Below are positions 23,301 through 36,559 of a DNA stretch of 64,000 bases, one piece after another. Under the pieces are notes generated by a model, which saw only the letters and a list, made by a program, of their open reading frames with translations, had not been told where the DNA came from and ran no database searches. Where the stretch lies: positions 3,844,001 to 3,908,000 of the forward strand of contig CM055609.1 of assembly GCA_029379385.1 (NCBI GenBank), read 5' to 3'. This stretch comes from Quillaja saponaria. Its lineage: Eukaryota; Streptophyta; Magnoliopsida; Fabales; Quillajaceae. The position numbers were made by a program, and so were the translations under genes. Position 1 is the stretch's first letter; each line of letters begins with the position of its first letter.

Positions 23301-26300
23301 TAAGAATAACAATTAGTGCTCAAATTATTAGAATTTTGTAGTATTTTGATCCCTTTCATAGAAATTATCATCCTAATACTTCTTTTAATGTCGTTTGTGC
23401 AATGCCTTTGTACGCAAGTTGGTATAGTGCCTTACAGTAACTGTGGTTGCTCTTGATTAAGAATAACAATTAGTGTTCAAATTATTAGAATTTTGTATGT
23501 ATTTGGCCCCTTTCATAGAAATTAACATCTTAATACTTCTTTTAATGTCGTTTGTGTAATGTCTTTGTAAAGAAGTTGGTATAGTGCCTTACAGTAACAT
23601 GGTTGCTCTTGATTGTCTCCTGCAGTTGTTTCTTATAATCAAGAGGAGCTTAAAGAGATGCACTGCTTTAACAAAGAACCAGACATTGTTTAATTTGTTC
23701 AAGGTGCACTTCTATACTTTATCTCTTGATATCCCTTTTATGGTATGTTAAGCAGTGCAGTGACATTCATTATGCACACTTCATGTACCTGTATTACTAT
23801 TTTTATTTAAACTTTGTTTTGCTGTTTATAGAGATTAGAGAATTATATCAAAAGCTTAGTAGAAAGTTTCCCTTGATGAATCTCTATATGAAGGGACATC
23901 CTGATCCTTCTGGAAGTTAGGACATTGTTTTTTTTTTTTTTTTTCATCTTTGATTCTTTGTTCATTAAAATGTATAATTTTATCTATGTTCCTCTTTGGG
24001 AAAATATTGTTTTCCTCGGTTCCCTTTGGTACTCTGCTCCAGGAGTGTTTTAGTGTGTGTTCTTAGTTGACATGCAACATGATTGGCAAGCCATTTTGTA
24101 TTAAGCTCGTCTCTTTCTTTTTCCTTTTTGTTTTTAATTAGGAGAACTTCTTGTCCTCTTTCTATATTTCTTTCTCTCTTAATAAAATTTCATATTCTAT
24201 CAAAAAAATTAATTTTATTTGAGTCACTTTTTGTTAATAATTTACCCTCAACAAAGTCTGATGTTTAACTTTATGCTGGAAAATGGTCCCCTTCAGGGTC
24301 TGGATGAGTGGTCATAGTGAAAGTTCAGTGCTTCTTTCTTATGATGAGACATGCTAATGGCAACTGCTAATAGTTAAATCCGCCCCTTTAGAAAAGGAGG
24401 CCTTGGGCTCATTTATCCGGTGTAGCAGGTTAAGGAAGGATTAGTCTATCTAGACATCTAGTAGAAAAGAAAACTATGCTGAGAATGTTAGCTCATAGGT
24501 AAAGATGTCAGTGAAAAGTGGAATAAGGCAAGATGTTGCAACTAGGTTTGTAAGGTCACCAATTCTGTGTGCTCATTTTTGTAGTGCATCTTCCTGAAGC
24601 TCAATAGAACAAAAAGGTCTCTAGCATGAGATTATTTTCCACTACCTGCAGTAGTTGTCAACAATAACTGATCTTATGGTTGGTAGAATGTCATTACATA
24701 GTCAGTACTCAGTACGATGCACTAATATAGGGTTAACAATATTTGCAATGAAGATTGTTCTATTTCAACTTCAGGAACTTTCATTCTGACCTTTATGTAA
24801 TGCTATCTTAAACAAAATTGAATTCTATGTCTGTATCAATGAGGTTCTAAAAGGAAAAATGGGAAATCCATTAGGTGCCGTGGTAAAGGTGATGGCGTTT
24901 AATTGCAAGAGAAATTGGATTTCATGCCTCTATTACTATGACGTAAATTTCTTCTCTTATAATGTATTATTGTGTGTCTTCAATTTTAGGTTTTCCAAAG
25001 AATTCTAAAAGCATATGCTACAAAGCTCTTTGGAAGATTACCCAAGGGGGGTACAGGAATTGTTGCAGCTGCGACAGGGATGGATGGGCAGATCAAGGTA
25101 TCAACAGAATGTTTTCATTACCTTTATCATCTTTAAGCAAAAGTGCTCATGTTTTGTATGAGATACTAACTTTGCATTTGTACTTTTTGTTTTATCATAT
25201 TTATAATAAGCAGACATCTGACAGGGATGAAAGGGTGATTTGTTACATTGTGAATTCTGCTGAATATTGTCATAAAACGGTCAGTCAGTTTCTTTAAAAT
25301 CATTTATCCAGATATTGATGACTAATCTCCGGATTCAATAACTGGACTTTTTGAAATATTTGACAGGCTGGTGAGCTAGCTGAAAGTGTATCCAAAATAA
25401 TAGATCCCCAATTTTCGGATGGGGTGGACATGTCAGAAGTGCAGGTAATAACTCTTTTTTCCATAAAACATGCCTTGACTATACAACTGTTTATTTCTTA
25501 ATTAGCACCCAATTGTGCAGGATGAATTTTCAGTTGTTATAACAAAAGCTTTGGTGACCCTAGTGCATGGTCTGGAAACCAAATTTGATGTTGAGATGGC
25601 TGCGATGACACGTGTTCCATGGGGTACCCTTGAAAGTGTCGGTGACCAATCAGAGTAAGCTACAGTCCTTTTTTAAATTTCTGAACTTCAGATTTCAATT
25701 CCTGACAGGAATTTTCCCTTTTTAATTGAGTCCACTTTCTTGCAGGTATGTTAATGGCATAAATATGATTCTTACCACTAGCATTCCTGTACTTGGAAAC
25801 CTTCTTTCATCTGTTTACTTCCAGTTCTTTTTGGACAAGGTGATTATAAGGAGGAAATGTTTTTGTATTGTTGTTTCCTACATAGATATTGGTTTCTTAA
25901 GCGGTTAAGCCCTTTTTTTGTTTTATTCTCTCCAAGTGTCACTTTTATTTCTTGTTGCAAACTGAATGTCAATTTTTTAGAAGTCAAAGCTTAATACATA
26001 ATACCAACAATGCTCTTGTACATAACGATGGAAAAGAATAGCAAAAAGAAATTTAAAATTCATTGGGATTTGAAAACAGAAGGGAAGAATTGACAATTAA
26101 TCTTATGGTGAAGTAACTTGTCAACTAAAATTTTATTGAACTCTTAAGTTTGTTGTCTATTCCATGGCTGAGGTCCTCCTTATTTGCTGCAGCTTGCATC
26201 CTCTCTTGGTCCACGCTTTTATTCAAACATCTTCAAATGCAAGCAGATATCAGAAACTGGAGCGCAACAGGTGGGACCACTCTCAGTTGTTAACTTTCAT

Positions 26301-29140
26301 TTAATTTTATGAGTTACATCAAGAATTGTACTGTACATTTGATGGTTTTTTGGTTCATTACTTGGAAGTTTATGATAGAAATGAGAGATATTTGTCAAGT
26401 TTTTCCCTTTAAAATGTTGAAGACATTTCTCAAGGTATACTGTGGGCATGAGTCACACGAATCATGGTTTGTGTGTTGGAATTTTTCATATTTCCAAGTT
26501 ATGTCCAATAAACTATTTTGCACACTGCACAGTTCTTTTGTTTATCCCTCCAATCTTTTCACAATTCCAAGTATAAATCACATGCATACACGCACGGCCC
26601 CACTGTTTTGGACTTTGCAATCCTGCCCTTGTTTAGGCAAGAGATTCCATTAGTATCCGAGGTTTACATTACTTTGATGGGTGCCCCCTTGGTATCTTTC
26701 AATGAACTGTTACAATTGAAAAATAAACATTTAGGTTAATTCAATAGCATCAAGCTTGCTATTACTCAAAATTCTTTCACCTAATATTCATTTAGAGCCT
26801 CTTGCCTACATTTTGATATTATTGATTGCCTACCTCTGTTTATGAATTTCTTAAGATTTTAAAACACCCACACAGCCCGCTGAACAGGTTTATGAATTTC
26901 TGTAAGTAATCTTATGATTGTGTCGTGTGTTTACTAAATTCTTGCTGCTTTTGCAGATGCTGTTGGATACCCAAGCTGTTAAAACAATCCTTCTAGACAT
27001 TCCTTCTCTTGGTCGTCAGGTGAGACAGGAGATTAGAACACCTTGTTATAACTTCTTTGGTTGACTAAGAGGACAGTTTAAGCCATACTTTGCAAACTGT
27101 TTGTCACTGGTAGACACTATTTATCACCAAAGCATGCTAATTGCTATCTGAAATATATGCTACATATTTCATCAGATTGTTTTAAGTTTCTTTCTTCCAA
27201 GAATTGGTAATTTTTTTAGGAAGTTTAGAGCTTGTTACTGGACCTTTTGGCTCTTTTACTTCTATCATTTCCCTAATTTTGATTTTAAGTACTGTTTTTG
27301 GGTTTATTTCACTCATAGTATTCAGACTTTTTGGATTGAGTGGTTCTTTGACACCTCTTATACTTATTTCTTTTTCCAGAACTAGTATGGATTGCACAAT
27401 CTTTATCCGATATTGATATTGTATTTAACTTTCACTAAATCCTATCATGGTAAGCAACTTTCTTGGAGAGCAAGCTATGATCCTGAATCACAGGCTTCAC
27501 AAGTGGACCTAGTATCTTTGCTCTTACAATCCTTAAATTATTTTAAACATTTCTTGCTATGTAGTGTAGAAAAGACCTGTTTTTCAGATGATATTGATGC
27601 ACAAGCTAACCTATCAAACGGGAAATTTGGTTGCTACTTGAATTTAGATTGCTCGTATTGGGTCTTACCAACTTGTTTTGCTGCAATGGTGTTGGACAAA
27701 TCTCAGTTGATAAACGCCATCTTGAGCTACATTATTTATTCCAGTAGTTCTTACTTCCTTTCTTATTAGTTTCAGTTTTGTTTAAATGCTTTAATGGAAA
27801 TGGAAGAAGTTAGAATAGTTAGGAGAAACTTGCTTACCTCATATTTATTGTTTTAGAAATATGTGCAGATTGAACACATAACATTTTGCACAGAAGTTTG
27901 CCATTAAATCAAACAATGACAGTGGAAAGCATATATAATCTTCATATGCAACTTGCAAGGCCTTTCTTATTCTTTCTGCATTACACTTGCAGACCTCTTA
28001 ATTAGTTCATTTTCTTTGTCTTTCAACAGACATCTGGTGCTGCAAGTTATTCAAAATTTCTTAGCCGTGAGATGAGCAAAGCTGAAGCTCTTCTGAAGGT
28101 TTTTTTTTGCTATTTTTTGTGTTTTTGCTGTTTGAAAGTTCCACCCCACCAAAAAAGGGGGGAAAGAAGAAAAATATTTGACTTGACTTCTGTATCTTCA
28201 ATATTCAGGTTATACTCTCACCAGTTGATTCTGTGGCGGATACCTATCGTGCATTGCTACCTGAGGGAACACCAATGGAGTTTCAGAGAATCCTGGAGCT
28301 TAAGGTTTATATTTGTTATTACTTGCTATCTCTTCCAATAAGTACATGAGTTGGTTAAACAATAATTTTGCATGACTGCTTAGCCCTGGCTGAAGGCCAA
28401 TTCTGCAGTCTGAGACAGGCGACCTAATAAAAGCACTAGTATGCTAAGTAATGATCTTTGTCAGTAGTTTCAGGCTTTCAGCTCTTACATATTGGAATTG
28501 GATCTAACACGAACACCAAATGTTTTCTAGACTTGAACTGTCTACAAGTTGAACTTTGATGCCGCTCAGAGTTTGATGGAATTTGAATTGATTATATATT
28601 ATTTCATTTGAACCTGAAGCAGACATACTTCTAAAAAGAATGCAATTGAGTTTGCATTTGGGTAGCTATCCAAAAGTCCAGATATCTGTTATCTAAATAT
28701 CTGCAGTTGGATTCAAGGTTTAACTCGTTATTTTTATTTAAACATTAGCTCTTAAGGAGATGGGAAGCTAAAAATGCAATTTAAGTTATGCTTATATCTG
28801 GGATTAATTTCTTATTGCATACTGTCTTCAGGGTCTTAAAAAATCTGACCAGCAAAGTATACTGGATGACTTTAACAAACATGGGCCTGGGATTAAGCAC
28901 CCTCCAATCACACTAGTTGTCCCAGCTGCCGCTGCAGCTCCTGTGGTGACCAGTCCTGCCTCGTTTGAACTTGTTACTTCACGAGAAGATGTGCTAACCA
29001 GAGCAGCTGCACTCGGACGAGGTGCTGCCACGACTGGGTTCAAAAGATTCCTTGCTTTAACTGAAGCTGCAAAAGACAGGAAGGATGGGCCTTTCAGAAA
29101 GCTCTTCAATGTCCTGAGGGAAAAAAATAAAATAAAATAA
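17330..29140 (+). CDS. VPS53: VPS53, subunit of the GARP/EARP tethering complex
   Basis: Vacuolar protein sorting-associated protein 53 (HIT1 in Arabidopsis), a tethering subunit that captures endosome-derived vesicles at the trans-Golgi network with VPS51, VPS52 and VPS54. I place 24 exons: 17330-17378, 17596-17690, 18135-18191, 18406-18556, 19070-19140, 19531-19655, 19842-20002, 20115-20256, 20872-20935, 21232-21417, 21513-21554, 22293-22397, 22478-22537, 23626-23703, 24990-25097, 25214-25279, 25367-25444, 25521-25654, 25746-25839, 26193-26270, 26957-27019, 28030-28098, 28209-28304 and 28832-29140. All have GT-AG borders and consistent phase, giving 826 residues with no frame break. The start follows from the conserved ALEYINQMFPN. 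The N-terminal 200 residues are coiled-coil-like (EELMYKIREIKTKAVQSE). The middle matches the VPS53 N domain and the C-terminus the conserved VPS53 C region, with an Ala-rich linker in the last exon. A 15-codon optional exon after cag at 22634 cannot be excluded. Confidence 0.95.
23050..23075 (+). repeat. Purine microsatellite (GAAAAA)n
   Basis: Short run of gaaaaa-like units in a VPS53 intron (after exon 13). Simple repeat with no further signal. Confidence 0.6.
23301..23613 (+). repeat. 157-bp tandem duplication next to a VPS53 splice acceptor
   Basis: Two copies start with taagaataacaattagtg at 23301 and 23458 and end with gttgctcttgatt; they differ at roughly 12 positions. The second copy ends about 13 bases before the acceptor of exon 14 (cag at 23623-23625), so the duplicated unit lies where branch point and polypyrimidine signals are expected. 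The first copy lacks the tctcctgcag acceptor. Confidence 0.8.
24868..24965 (+). mobile_element. Possible tRNA-derived SINE fragment in a VPS53 intron
   Basis: The words ggtgccgtggtaaaggtgat and, about 45 bases on, ggatttcatgcct resemble degraded A and B boxes of plant SINEs. It is weak: the B box is poor and no poly(A) or poly(T) end or target-site duplication was found. Confidence 0.22.
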
Positions 29141-31400
29141 AAATAACAAAGGTGATATAACCCAATTTTTGTTGTCTGTCTTAGTCATATTCTTTTGCTT
29201 TCTTATTTTCATTCTTCATAATTTTTTACTGCTCTTGTAATAATTATATTCCCCCAACAAGTGGAAATTGATTTTGCAAATATAAAGTCCATAGAAATCA
29301 AAAATTGTTCTATCCCTATATAACACTTCAAAGTGTCATACCCATAGTCTCGTGGTTTTCACATTCCATGATATGGTGCTGCCAAGAGTCCTGATCATAC
29401 ATTAATTCTGTCTCTATGTATTTAGTAATTTGTATGAGGAACATCTCTGAAATTCATGATGCAACTTCTTCGAATGTTTCCGGTAACATAATCAACAGGA
29501 TCCTTTCTCTCTCCCCTTTCACCCTGATGAGGGTGGGATGATTTTACTGGTGAACAAAATGAAGAGACTTCTCTTTCTCTGTTTTTGGCTCCCCAACTTT
29601 GACGATGGGGGCTCAAACCAGGAATGCAGTAGGAAAAGTGGTGTCATTTACGTGCAAGAATGTTAGTTTTGAGTCTTACTTTAAAGAACCATCCAAGTCA
29701 GCCTCATACATATCTACTTAAGAAATACATCTACAATGAAGTACTACTATAAATTGTTAAATGGGTGACAAGCTATTTACAACACAAGAATTTAACACAT
29801 CTTTTTTACATCTCGAGTCTTTTAATTTATCTTCTTCTCTTTTCCTTAAGGTAATTACTACTGTTTAGATTTTTTGCTATCTCTTGTGAGAAGAATGTTA
29901 TGGGTTTGGAATTCACTGAATTGAGTTGTATTTACATAACTTTCTATATAATGAAACTCACATAGGTTTCTGAGAGAGGATTTCATAAATTTAACTATTT
30001 TTTGCATAAATTTAGTGTATATATATATATATATAATCCTATAAAAATGTAGATTATTCATTACATTGTGACATTTTTGTTTTTAAAAGAAAAACATCAT
30101 CGTTGTTATGTGACATTAAACTTTAAATAATGAGAAAAGAAAAGTCTAAACAAAATAAAGGACTCTGTTGTCTATTTCAAATATTTATTATTGTCTTTCT
30201 AAAATTTAATTATTTATTTCCATTACCTTGAATAAAAAATAGCAATATCTACTAGAAGGCAGAAGCTATATATTGACCACTTCAAGAGTCACTATCTTCT
30301 AGATAAGGTCAAATGGTCCAATATACTCTTATAATCCAATGGCCCAAATACATAATAAATATATATTGTTGGCCCTTGAAAAACTAAAATTTCCAAACTT
30401 CAATCCATTTCTAAATTTAACAGCTCCAAGATTGATACTATTAGTTATACTTTTGGTCAATGTCATTTTCAACGTTTTTTTTTTTCCTTTCTAATTGGAT
30501 ATTTTAGAATTTTTTTTTTTGGTTATAAGAATTTGGTTTTATTAATTAGGTATTTTAAATTAAAGTTTTTAATTGAAATTCATTTTTAGACTTTTTCAAA
30601 TAGTACATGAAAATTGCATAAATTTAGTCTTTTCTTATGGACTTAATTTGATTAAAATCTATATTTTTTTATTGAATTGCACATAAGTTCAGTAATTCAA
30701 ATATTGAATGATCACTTAAAATATTATAATTATAATTATAATTTTATTTAAAGGTCTTAATTAATTAAAATTATGAAAGATCCTATTGAATATAAAATCT
30801 CAAACACTAAATTAAATAATAGTATAATTTTATGAGAATCAAAACAATAATTAGGCTTGATTCAGGTAGGAAGTGGGTGGGAAGAGGCTTGGACCTCGTG
30901 GGCGGATTTTTCCAAATCTTATATGCCTTGTCTATTTCGTTTCTCTTTCTGTTTTTTTAAAGCTCACCACCCAAATAGAAAGAAAGAATATTATTCGAAT
31001 TTGTATTAAGATTTTTCTACGGATTAGTAAAAAATATTTGTACAATTTTTATAGATAAAAAATTTATATATTTATTACTATTATTTTAGTATTATTTGAT
31101 TTATAAGCATTTATCAACAGTAATTTTAGTAATAACACATACTTAAATTTTGTAATTAAAGAGAATTAGTAATGTTAAGAATTTACTTGCATCTCGTTAA
31201 TCAAATCTCGAATTAAATTAGATTCATGATATTCATGAAAAATTAAAAGAAAATATATATATATATATATTATTGTGTTTAAAAAAGAATTTAAAAGATA
31301 ATATCTATTATAACAATTATTAGAAAAATCTTTGTATTGTTATATATAAATTGGTACGGTATAAATAGTAAGTCACAGCTAATACTTCAAATAAAATAAT
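29141..31400. other. Intergenic spacer downstream of VPS53
   Basis: The first 150 bases should be the VPS53 3' UTR. The rest is A/T-rich DNA with TA microsatellites near 30017-30036 and 31254-31270. Short frames on either strand show no recognisable family. I see no RNA gene. Confidence 0.55.
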
Positions 31401-32560
31401 TTTCCTTCCTTTAATAAAGAAATCATTGTTTGAAATTTGACAAAACAACATTCTTGGAAGCAAAGGTTTTGATTTTTGAAGAAAAAGAAAGGTGGGTGTT
31501 CGTTTTGGTTGTTGTTGTTGGTGTTGGTGGTCTTGTCCTGTGGGGACGAAAGTTGTATCTCTGTCAGAATTGTATCAAACGAAAGAACCAACCTTGCTCT
31601 CCTTTCAGCCGCAAACGGTCGGCGGTTTTACCTGACCGACCGGTAACAACTCCAACTCGTGTTCATCGGTGAAGTTGTTGTCTTTTTAAGGTACTACTCC
31701 ATAGTTTTGGGAGAAAAGAGTTAAAAGTTAATTCCCAAGCCCTAGTTGTCTTAGCTTAGACCAGAATTTTTCTTTTTTATGAGTATGTTTATATGGGTTT
31801 GTTTGTTTGGTTTGCGTTGGTTGATTTATTAGCTCTGCTTATCTCTTCGATCTACTTCTTCTTTTTCTTTATTTTTTTTTCCTTTTCTTTCTATCTAGTA
31901 AGTTTTTGGGAGCTATTTTATATTTATTTTCTTTATCAAATTCAAAAGTTTATATTTTGTATTGCTCGATCTCAATTGTGTTCTGCTATGTGATTAGTGC
32001 TTATGAGCTTCTTTGTTTTCTCAGAAAAAACAAGTCTTTTGTTTATTTTAGAGTTGGGTTTCTTATACGAATTACAGGCATGAAGCCTTGTTAGCTTTTA
32101 AGGACCGTTGAACTGGTAGAATTTACTGAACTGAAAAATTAAATGACATGTTTGATGGATTTCATATTGAAATAGAAAGGATGTACAGGAGACCAATTAC
32201 AATAAGATGCTTTCATAGTGCTCCTATTAGTTCCATTTTAATCCCTAAAACCTTTCTATATGAGAACTTTTTGGATATGCATACAAATCCTTGTAAAGGC
32301 TTGCATTAAATAACAATTAGCAAAAGATATGCTGCCACCATACCATATCAAATAAGGAACATCATTTCTATGAAAGAACTTAAGTATAGTTAATTTCTGG
32401 AGTAATGACTTGAGGCTTCCTGCCTTAGAATTTCAATAAACGTTTTGCTTATGTAACCTGCGAACTCTTACTAAGTTCCATGTATTATACATTAAATTTT
32501 GCTTTCTGATCTTGTCTTTTTGTTTAATCTCAAAGCATTCTGGCCTCTGGGGTCTCAATA
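31400..32560 (+). promoter_or_regulatory. Probable promoter, 5' UTR and 5' UTR intron of the DedA/VTT gene
   Basis: Composition becomes G-richer at 31490-31680 and then very T-rich up to the start codon at 32561. This suits a transcribed leader (about 31430-31690) followed by a 5' UTR intron. The donor and acceptor are not fixed by the sequence alone. The open frame at 31430-31672 has no recognisable protein features and I treat it as leader. Confidence 0.4.
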
Positions 32561-35500
32561 ATGATGCCAGACTCAGCTGAGGAGTTCAAAAAACATGCAA
32601 ACTTAGTGCATCAATCGAGGGACAGCAGTGAGTATGTTAGACTGGTCATAGCCAATGAATCTAGGGCAGCTGAAACTGAAACCTTACAATTTCAAGCAGA
32701 AAGAAGGGTTAAACGTCTCAACTGGTGGATTAAAGCCTTTATATGGTGCTTTATCATTGTTATAGTCACTCTTATTTTTTTGAAATGGGGGGCGCCATTT
32801 CTTTTTGAGAAGGTACTTCCTTTTCCTTACAATGTTTTCAGTCTGACGGTTGCTTTTAGTGCATGTTTTTCCATCAAAGACATGTTATAGGGGTATGCCA
32901 GTCCTGTCCAAACAGCATATTTCAGTAACTGCAGATGTGCAGATTCTCCGGTGCCTTATATCTATTGTTGAAATATCTGTGCTATTCTAGAAAGGAAATT
33001 CTCTGGTGTGATGCAACACCTTTTCTATTTGCAGAAGATCTTTTGAAGATCACTAAACTTATAAACACTATAGATCTATATAATAAAAACCTATCTCAAA
33101 AAAAAAAAAAAAAAAAATTATAGACCTCTCATTTGAAACCACGTTTTCCAGTGAACCACAATGACCTCATGCAGTTATTTTCCTTCTCCAAGATCTCTCC
33201 TATTTTCAAATTTAGAGCTGGGTTCCATAAACCATGGTCTCATTCATGGGAAAAAGAACAAGTAATTGGAGAAAAAAAGAGAACTCAAAAGCAGACTTAA
33301 ACTCTGGAAGCTTTACATTGTCATTTGCATCTGATTGAAGTACTGTGTTGTTGTTGCTGATAACCTAAAGGAGCTCACAACTTTCTGCTTTTTACCAATT
33401 AAAGTAACATCATCAAAGTAGTTCAAAATACACTATGCCTGGATTCATGTAGAGAAGTATCTGAACTTGACTCAACTGAATGTCTGATCTTACTAATATA
33501 AACTTTCAACATTATGTCATCTCTACTGACCAGAAATACAATAAGATATAGAATGTCTTCCTGACTGGTTGTTTGCTTGTAGTCCAGCAGGGCAAACTTT
33601 TTAATTTCAACCATGTAGCTATGAAGTTCTTATGAAAATTACCAGGGAACAATTCATGGTGATAAACTTAAAAGCCTTAAGAGACTAGTTGGAAAATGAA
33701 AATCTTGCAGGATGTCCATCCCAAGCTGATTGTGTAAGATGGAGAGATTGAAAATTGGTACATATTTGGACCTGTTGTTCTCTGGAAATTCTGATTTGAC
33801 CCTTTTCCAGAAAAAAAACTTTCTTTTGGAATTAGAAGATTGCAAACATTGGACTGTTCCAATTGACAGATTAGATTCAAGAATCATATTTTATTTCAAT
33901 GTAGATCAGATCTTTTCTCGGTTCCTATGTTGCTATCTTTGATAAGTATGCTGCAGATGCTGAGTTCATTTCCACGTTATGAGGCCAATTAGAAGGAATA
34001 ACAAAAGGAAAAATCACACTTTTGGAATATTACAAAATGCCTATGTATTTGCTCACTTAAAAGCTTTTCATATTGTCCTCAGCCATTATCTATTTCACTG
34101 TAGGCTCTTATCCCACTCATGCAGTGGGAAGCCACTGCCTTTGGACGTCCCTGCTCTTGCCATTGTCCTTGTTGCTTCTCTGGCTTTGTTCCCTGTATTC
34201 TTAATCCCTTCTGGACCTTCGATGTGGTTAGCCGGAATGATATTTGGTTATGGCCTCGGCTTTGTTATAATTATGGTCGGAACAACTATTGGAATGGTGC
34301 TGCCTTACTTGATTGGTTTACTCTTGCGTGACCGCATTCATGTAAGTCATTTAATGGTTTGAAAAGACCATTTGAATAAATAATTTCCCTCGTGTCTGAA
34401 CTTTTTTTTAATTGGGGGTGACAGAAGGCAGTGTTTTAGTTATGTGTTTATTGTCTTTGTTTCATATTTATTGTGCAGCAATGGTTAAAAAGATGGCCTC
34501 AGAAAGCTGCTATGCTTAGACTTGCAGGAGAAGGAAGCTGGTGGCATCAATTTCGAGTGGTTGCTATATTCAGGGTTTCACCATTTCCATACACTATTTT
34601 CAATTATGCAATTGTGGTTACAAGTATGAGGTTTTGGCCGTACTTATGGGGATCAATCGCTGGAATGGTACCAGAAGCTTTCATTTACATCTACAGGTCC
34701 TTTTTCAACTCTTCTAATGATTTCCTTTAGTTTTTTCTTTTTCCTCAACAGTCATGAAAGAAGGGGAGACTTAAATACATGTATCTCAAAATTTAAGAGT
34801 ATATATCGCTCTTTTTTGTTGAACAGTTGAAGAGCAAATCATAGTCAAACCTTCTAAAGTTTTGATGTTAATCTACAGAGTACAGACCAATCACAAATCA
34901 AATATGGTTAGTGATGTAGCATCAAGAGAACAAAATAGAAAGAACAACTAGGGAAAAGTCTCAAATGTTATTGATTTAATAATAATGAAGTCTAACCACG
35001 AAACAGTTACAAATGGCCTACTCTCTGTAGGCAATCCAAATCCCTAAAGGACATTGGTAGAGTTGCCTCAAAGCAGCTACTCAACTCCCAAATTAAAAAC
35101 CCTAATAAACCATATCCTTAATTAACAAAATAGCAGTAGCAGTAGCAGTCTACATCAGCTAGGCATCTAAACATGGGTAGTTTGCCTGGCAGAGCCTCCT
35201 TAGCAAACTACACTCACATATAATAGTGTATTAGATAGAACATCAGCTCTCTCTCTTTCTGATGCTTTCATACATGTTATCTGAGCCTCTTTTATTTGGT
35301 TTCTGCAGTGGTAGATTAATAAGAACCTTGGCAGATGCACAGTATGGGAACCTTCACTTGACTACAGTGGAAATAGTTTACAACGTTATCTCTTTCATCA
35401 TTGCAATCATCACCACAATTGCTTTCACTGTTTATGCAAAAAGAGCTTTAGATGAACTCAAAATGGCAGAGGCTAATGGAGAACTTGCCCATGCTTCAGG

Positions 35501-35579
35501 CCTTGGCGGCAGTGAGATGGAAATGCTTCCAGTTGAAAGACCCAAGCAGCTTGGTTTCTCGTCAAAAGTTTCATCATAG
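32561..35579 (+). CDS. SNARE-associated Golgi / DedA-VTT family membrane protein (one frame break)
   Basis: Polytopic membrane protein of the SNARE_assoc (TVP38/TMEM64/DedA) family; relatives act as lipid scramblases or transporters in ER and Golgi membranes. Four exons: 32561-32812, 34104-34341, 34479-34696 and 35309-35579. The N-terminal 60 residues are hydrophilic and cytosolic-looking, followed by a membrane segment ([20 protein letters not shown]). The core contains [20 protein letters not shown] and [16 protein letters not shown], then a last membrane span and a short tail ending KVSS. Exon 2 carries one extra C in ccc at 34149-34151: it reads in one frame through [11 protein letters not shown] and in another from [12 protein letters not shown]. 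Without that base all phases agree and the product has 325 residues. The second codon is also ATG, so the start could be 3 bases downstream. The 1.3-kb first intron holds only A/T-rich sequence and a run of A near 33099. Confidence 0.92.
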
Positions 35580-36559
35580 CCTCACGCTGAGGAGTATAAT
35601 AGTACATGTAAAATTTGGATTATTTAGAGAGGATTAGGATTAACTGGATCACTGATCAGTGTATTTTCTTTTTTCATTTTTGTTTTGGGGCCCTAGCTGC
35701 CCCCATTGTAGGTAGGTGGAATACAGGAAAATGAAAAGCAATCTTTGTATCTGTCTCTTCCCACAATCCACAGTGATGTATATTCCAGAAAGCTGTGCTG
35801 TTCAGTTCCTCCTCCATATCTTTTTAGTCGTATAGGGTGCCAGCACATTGGAGAATCTGCAATTGGCAGCAAGGAGGCCAATTGTTCAGCTTCTTTAATT
35901 AACTAATAATGGTGAAGAGATATCATATATGTCAGGATATCATGATAGCAAATTCAAGGTGACCATCATCAAAACCGCACAATTTTGTCCACATTGTCAC
36001 TCAGTTGCTTTGAGAAAGTGAAAAATGTGGTATTTCTGGGAAAATCAGTGGTTGGAACCACGATCTCATGTACACAAATCTGCAGGCACAACTAGAAAAA
36101 GAAGAAAAAGAAAAAGAACTCAAGCTTGTAGTCTCATTGAGGAAAAAAGATTTGACTGACCATGGAAGGTTACTATAAGGCGTTAGATAATTGGTTGACA
36201 ATAAATTATCAATTCTTATGTTTAAAGAATACAAGATTTACAAATACATATACTATCTATTTCTGGTCGCGACACACCTGGTCGAATATATATATATATA
36301 TACTATCTATATCCACAAAATCAAACAAAAGAGGCGTTCTCAAGTACCAATTGTTAACTCTTGAATCCATTTTAAATCCTGATCCCACGACTGGTCCCAG
36401 CCCATATTTTTACTCTTGTCCGATTACTTCCATTTCTCCTTTCCTCATCTTTGAATCACCTTGGCCTTCAAGTTGATACAAATGCAGGAACTATAAACAC
36501 ACCTAAGTCATCCAGTGTATACTTGGTGGAAGAAAGATGAGGGGGGCTTATACAACATC
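35580..36559. other. Convergent 3' flanks of the DedA/VTT and KORRIGAN genes
   Basis: About 1 kb between the stop codons of a rightward and a leftward gene, so it should hold both 3' UTRs and polyadenylation sites. There is a short (TA)n run near 36287-36301 and an (AAAAAG)n-like run near 36095-36118. I see no further gene. Confidence 0.6.

Noticed and set aside
27182..27769. Several overlapping frames in the VPS53 intron after exon 21
   Set aside because: Both strands are open by chance in a T-rich intron; no recognisable domains, and VPS53 exons 21 and 22 splice in phase.
31793..32094. Two Phe-rich frames upstream of the DedA/VTT gene
   Set aside because: They lie in a T-rich probable 5' UTR intron and resemble translated poly-pyrimidine DNA.
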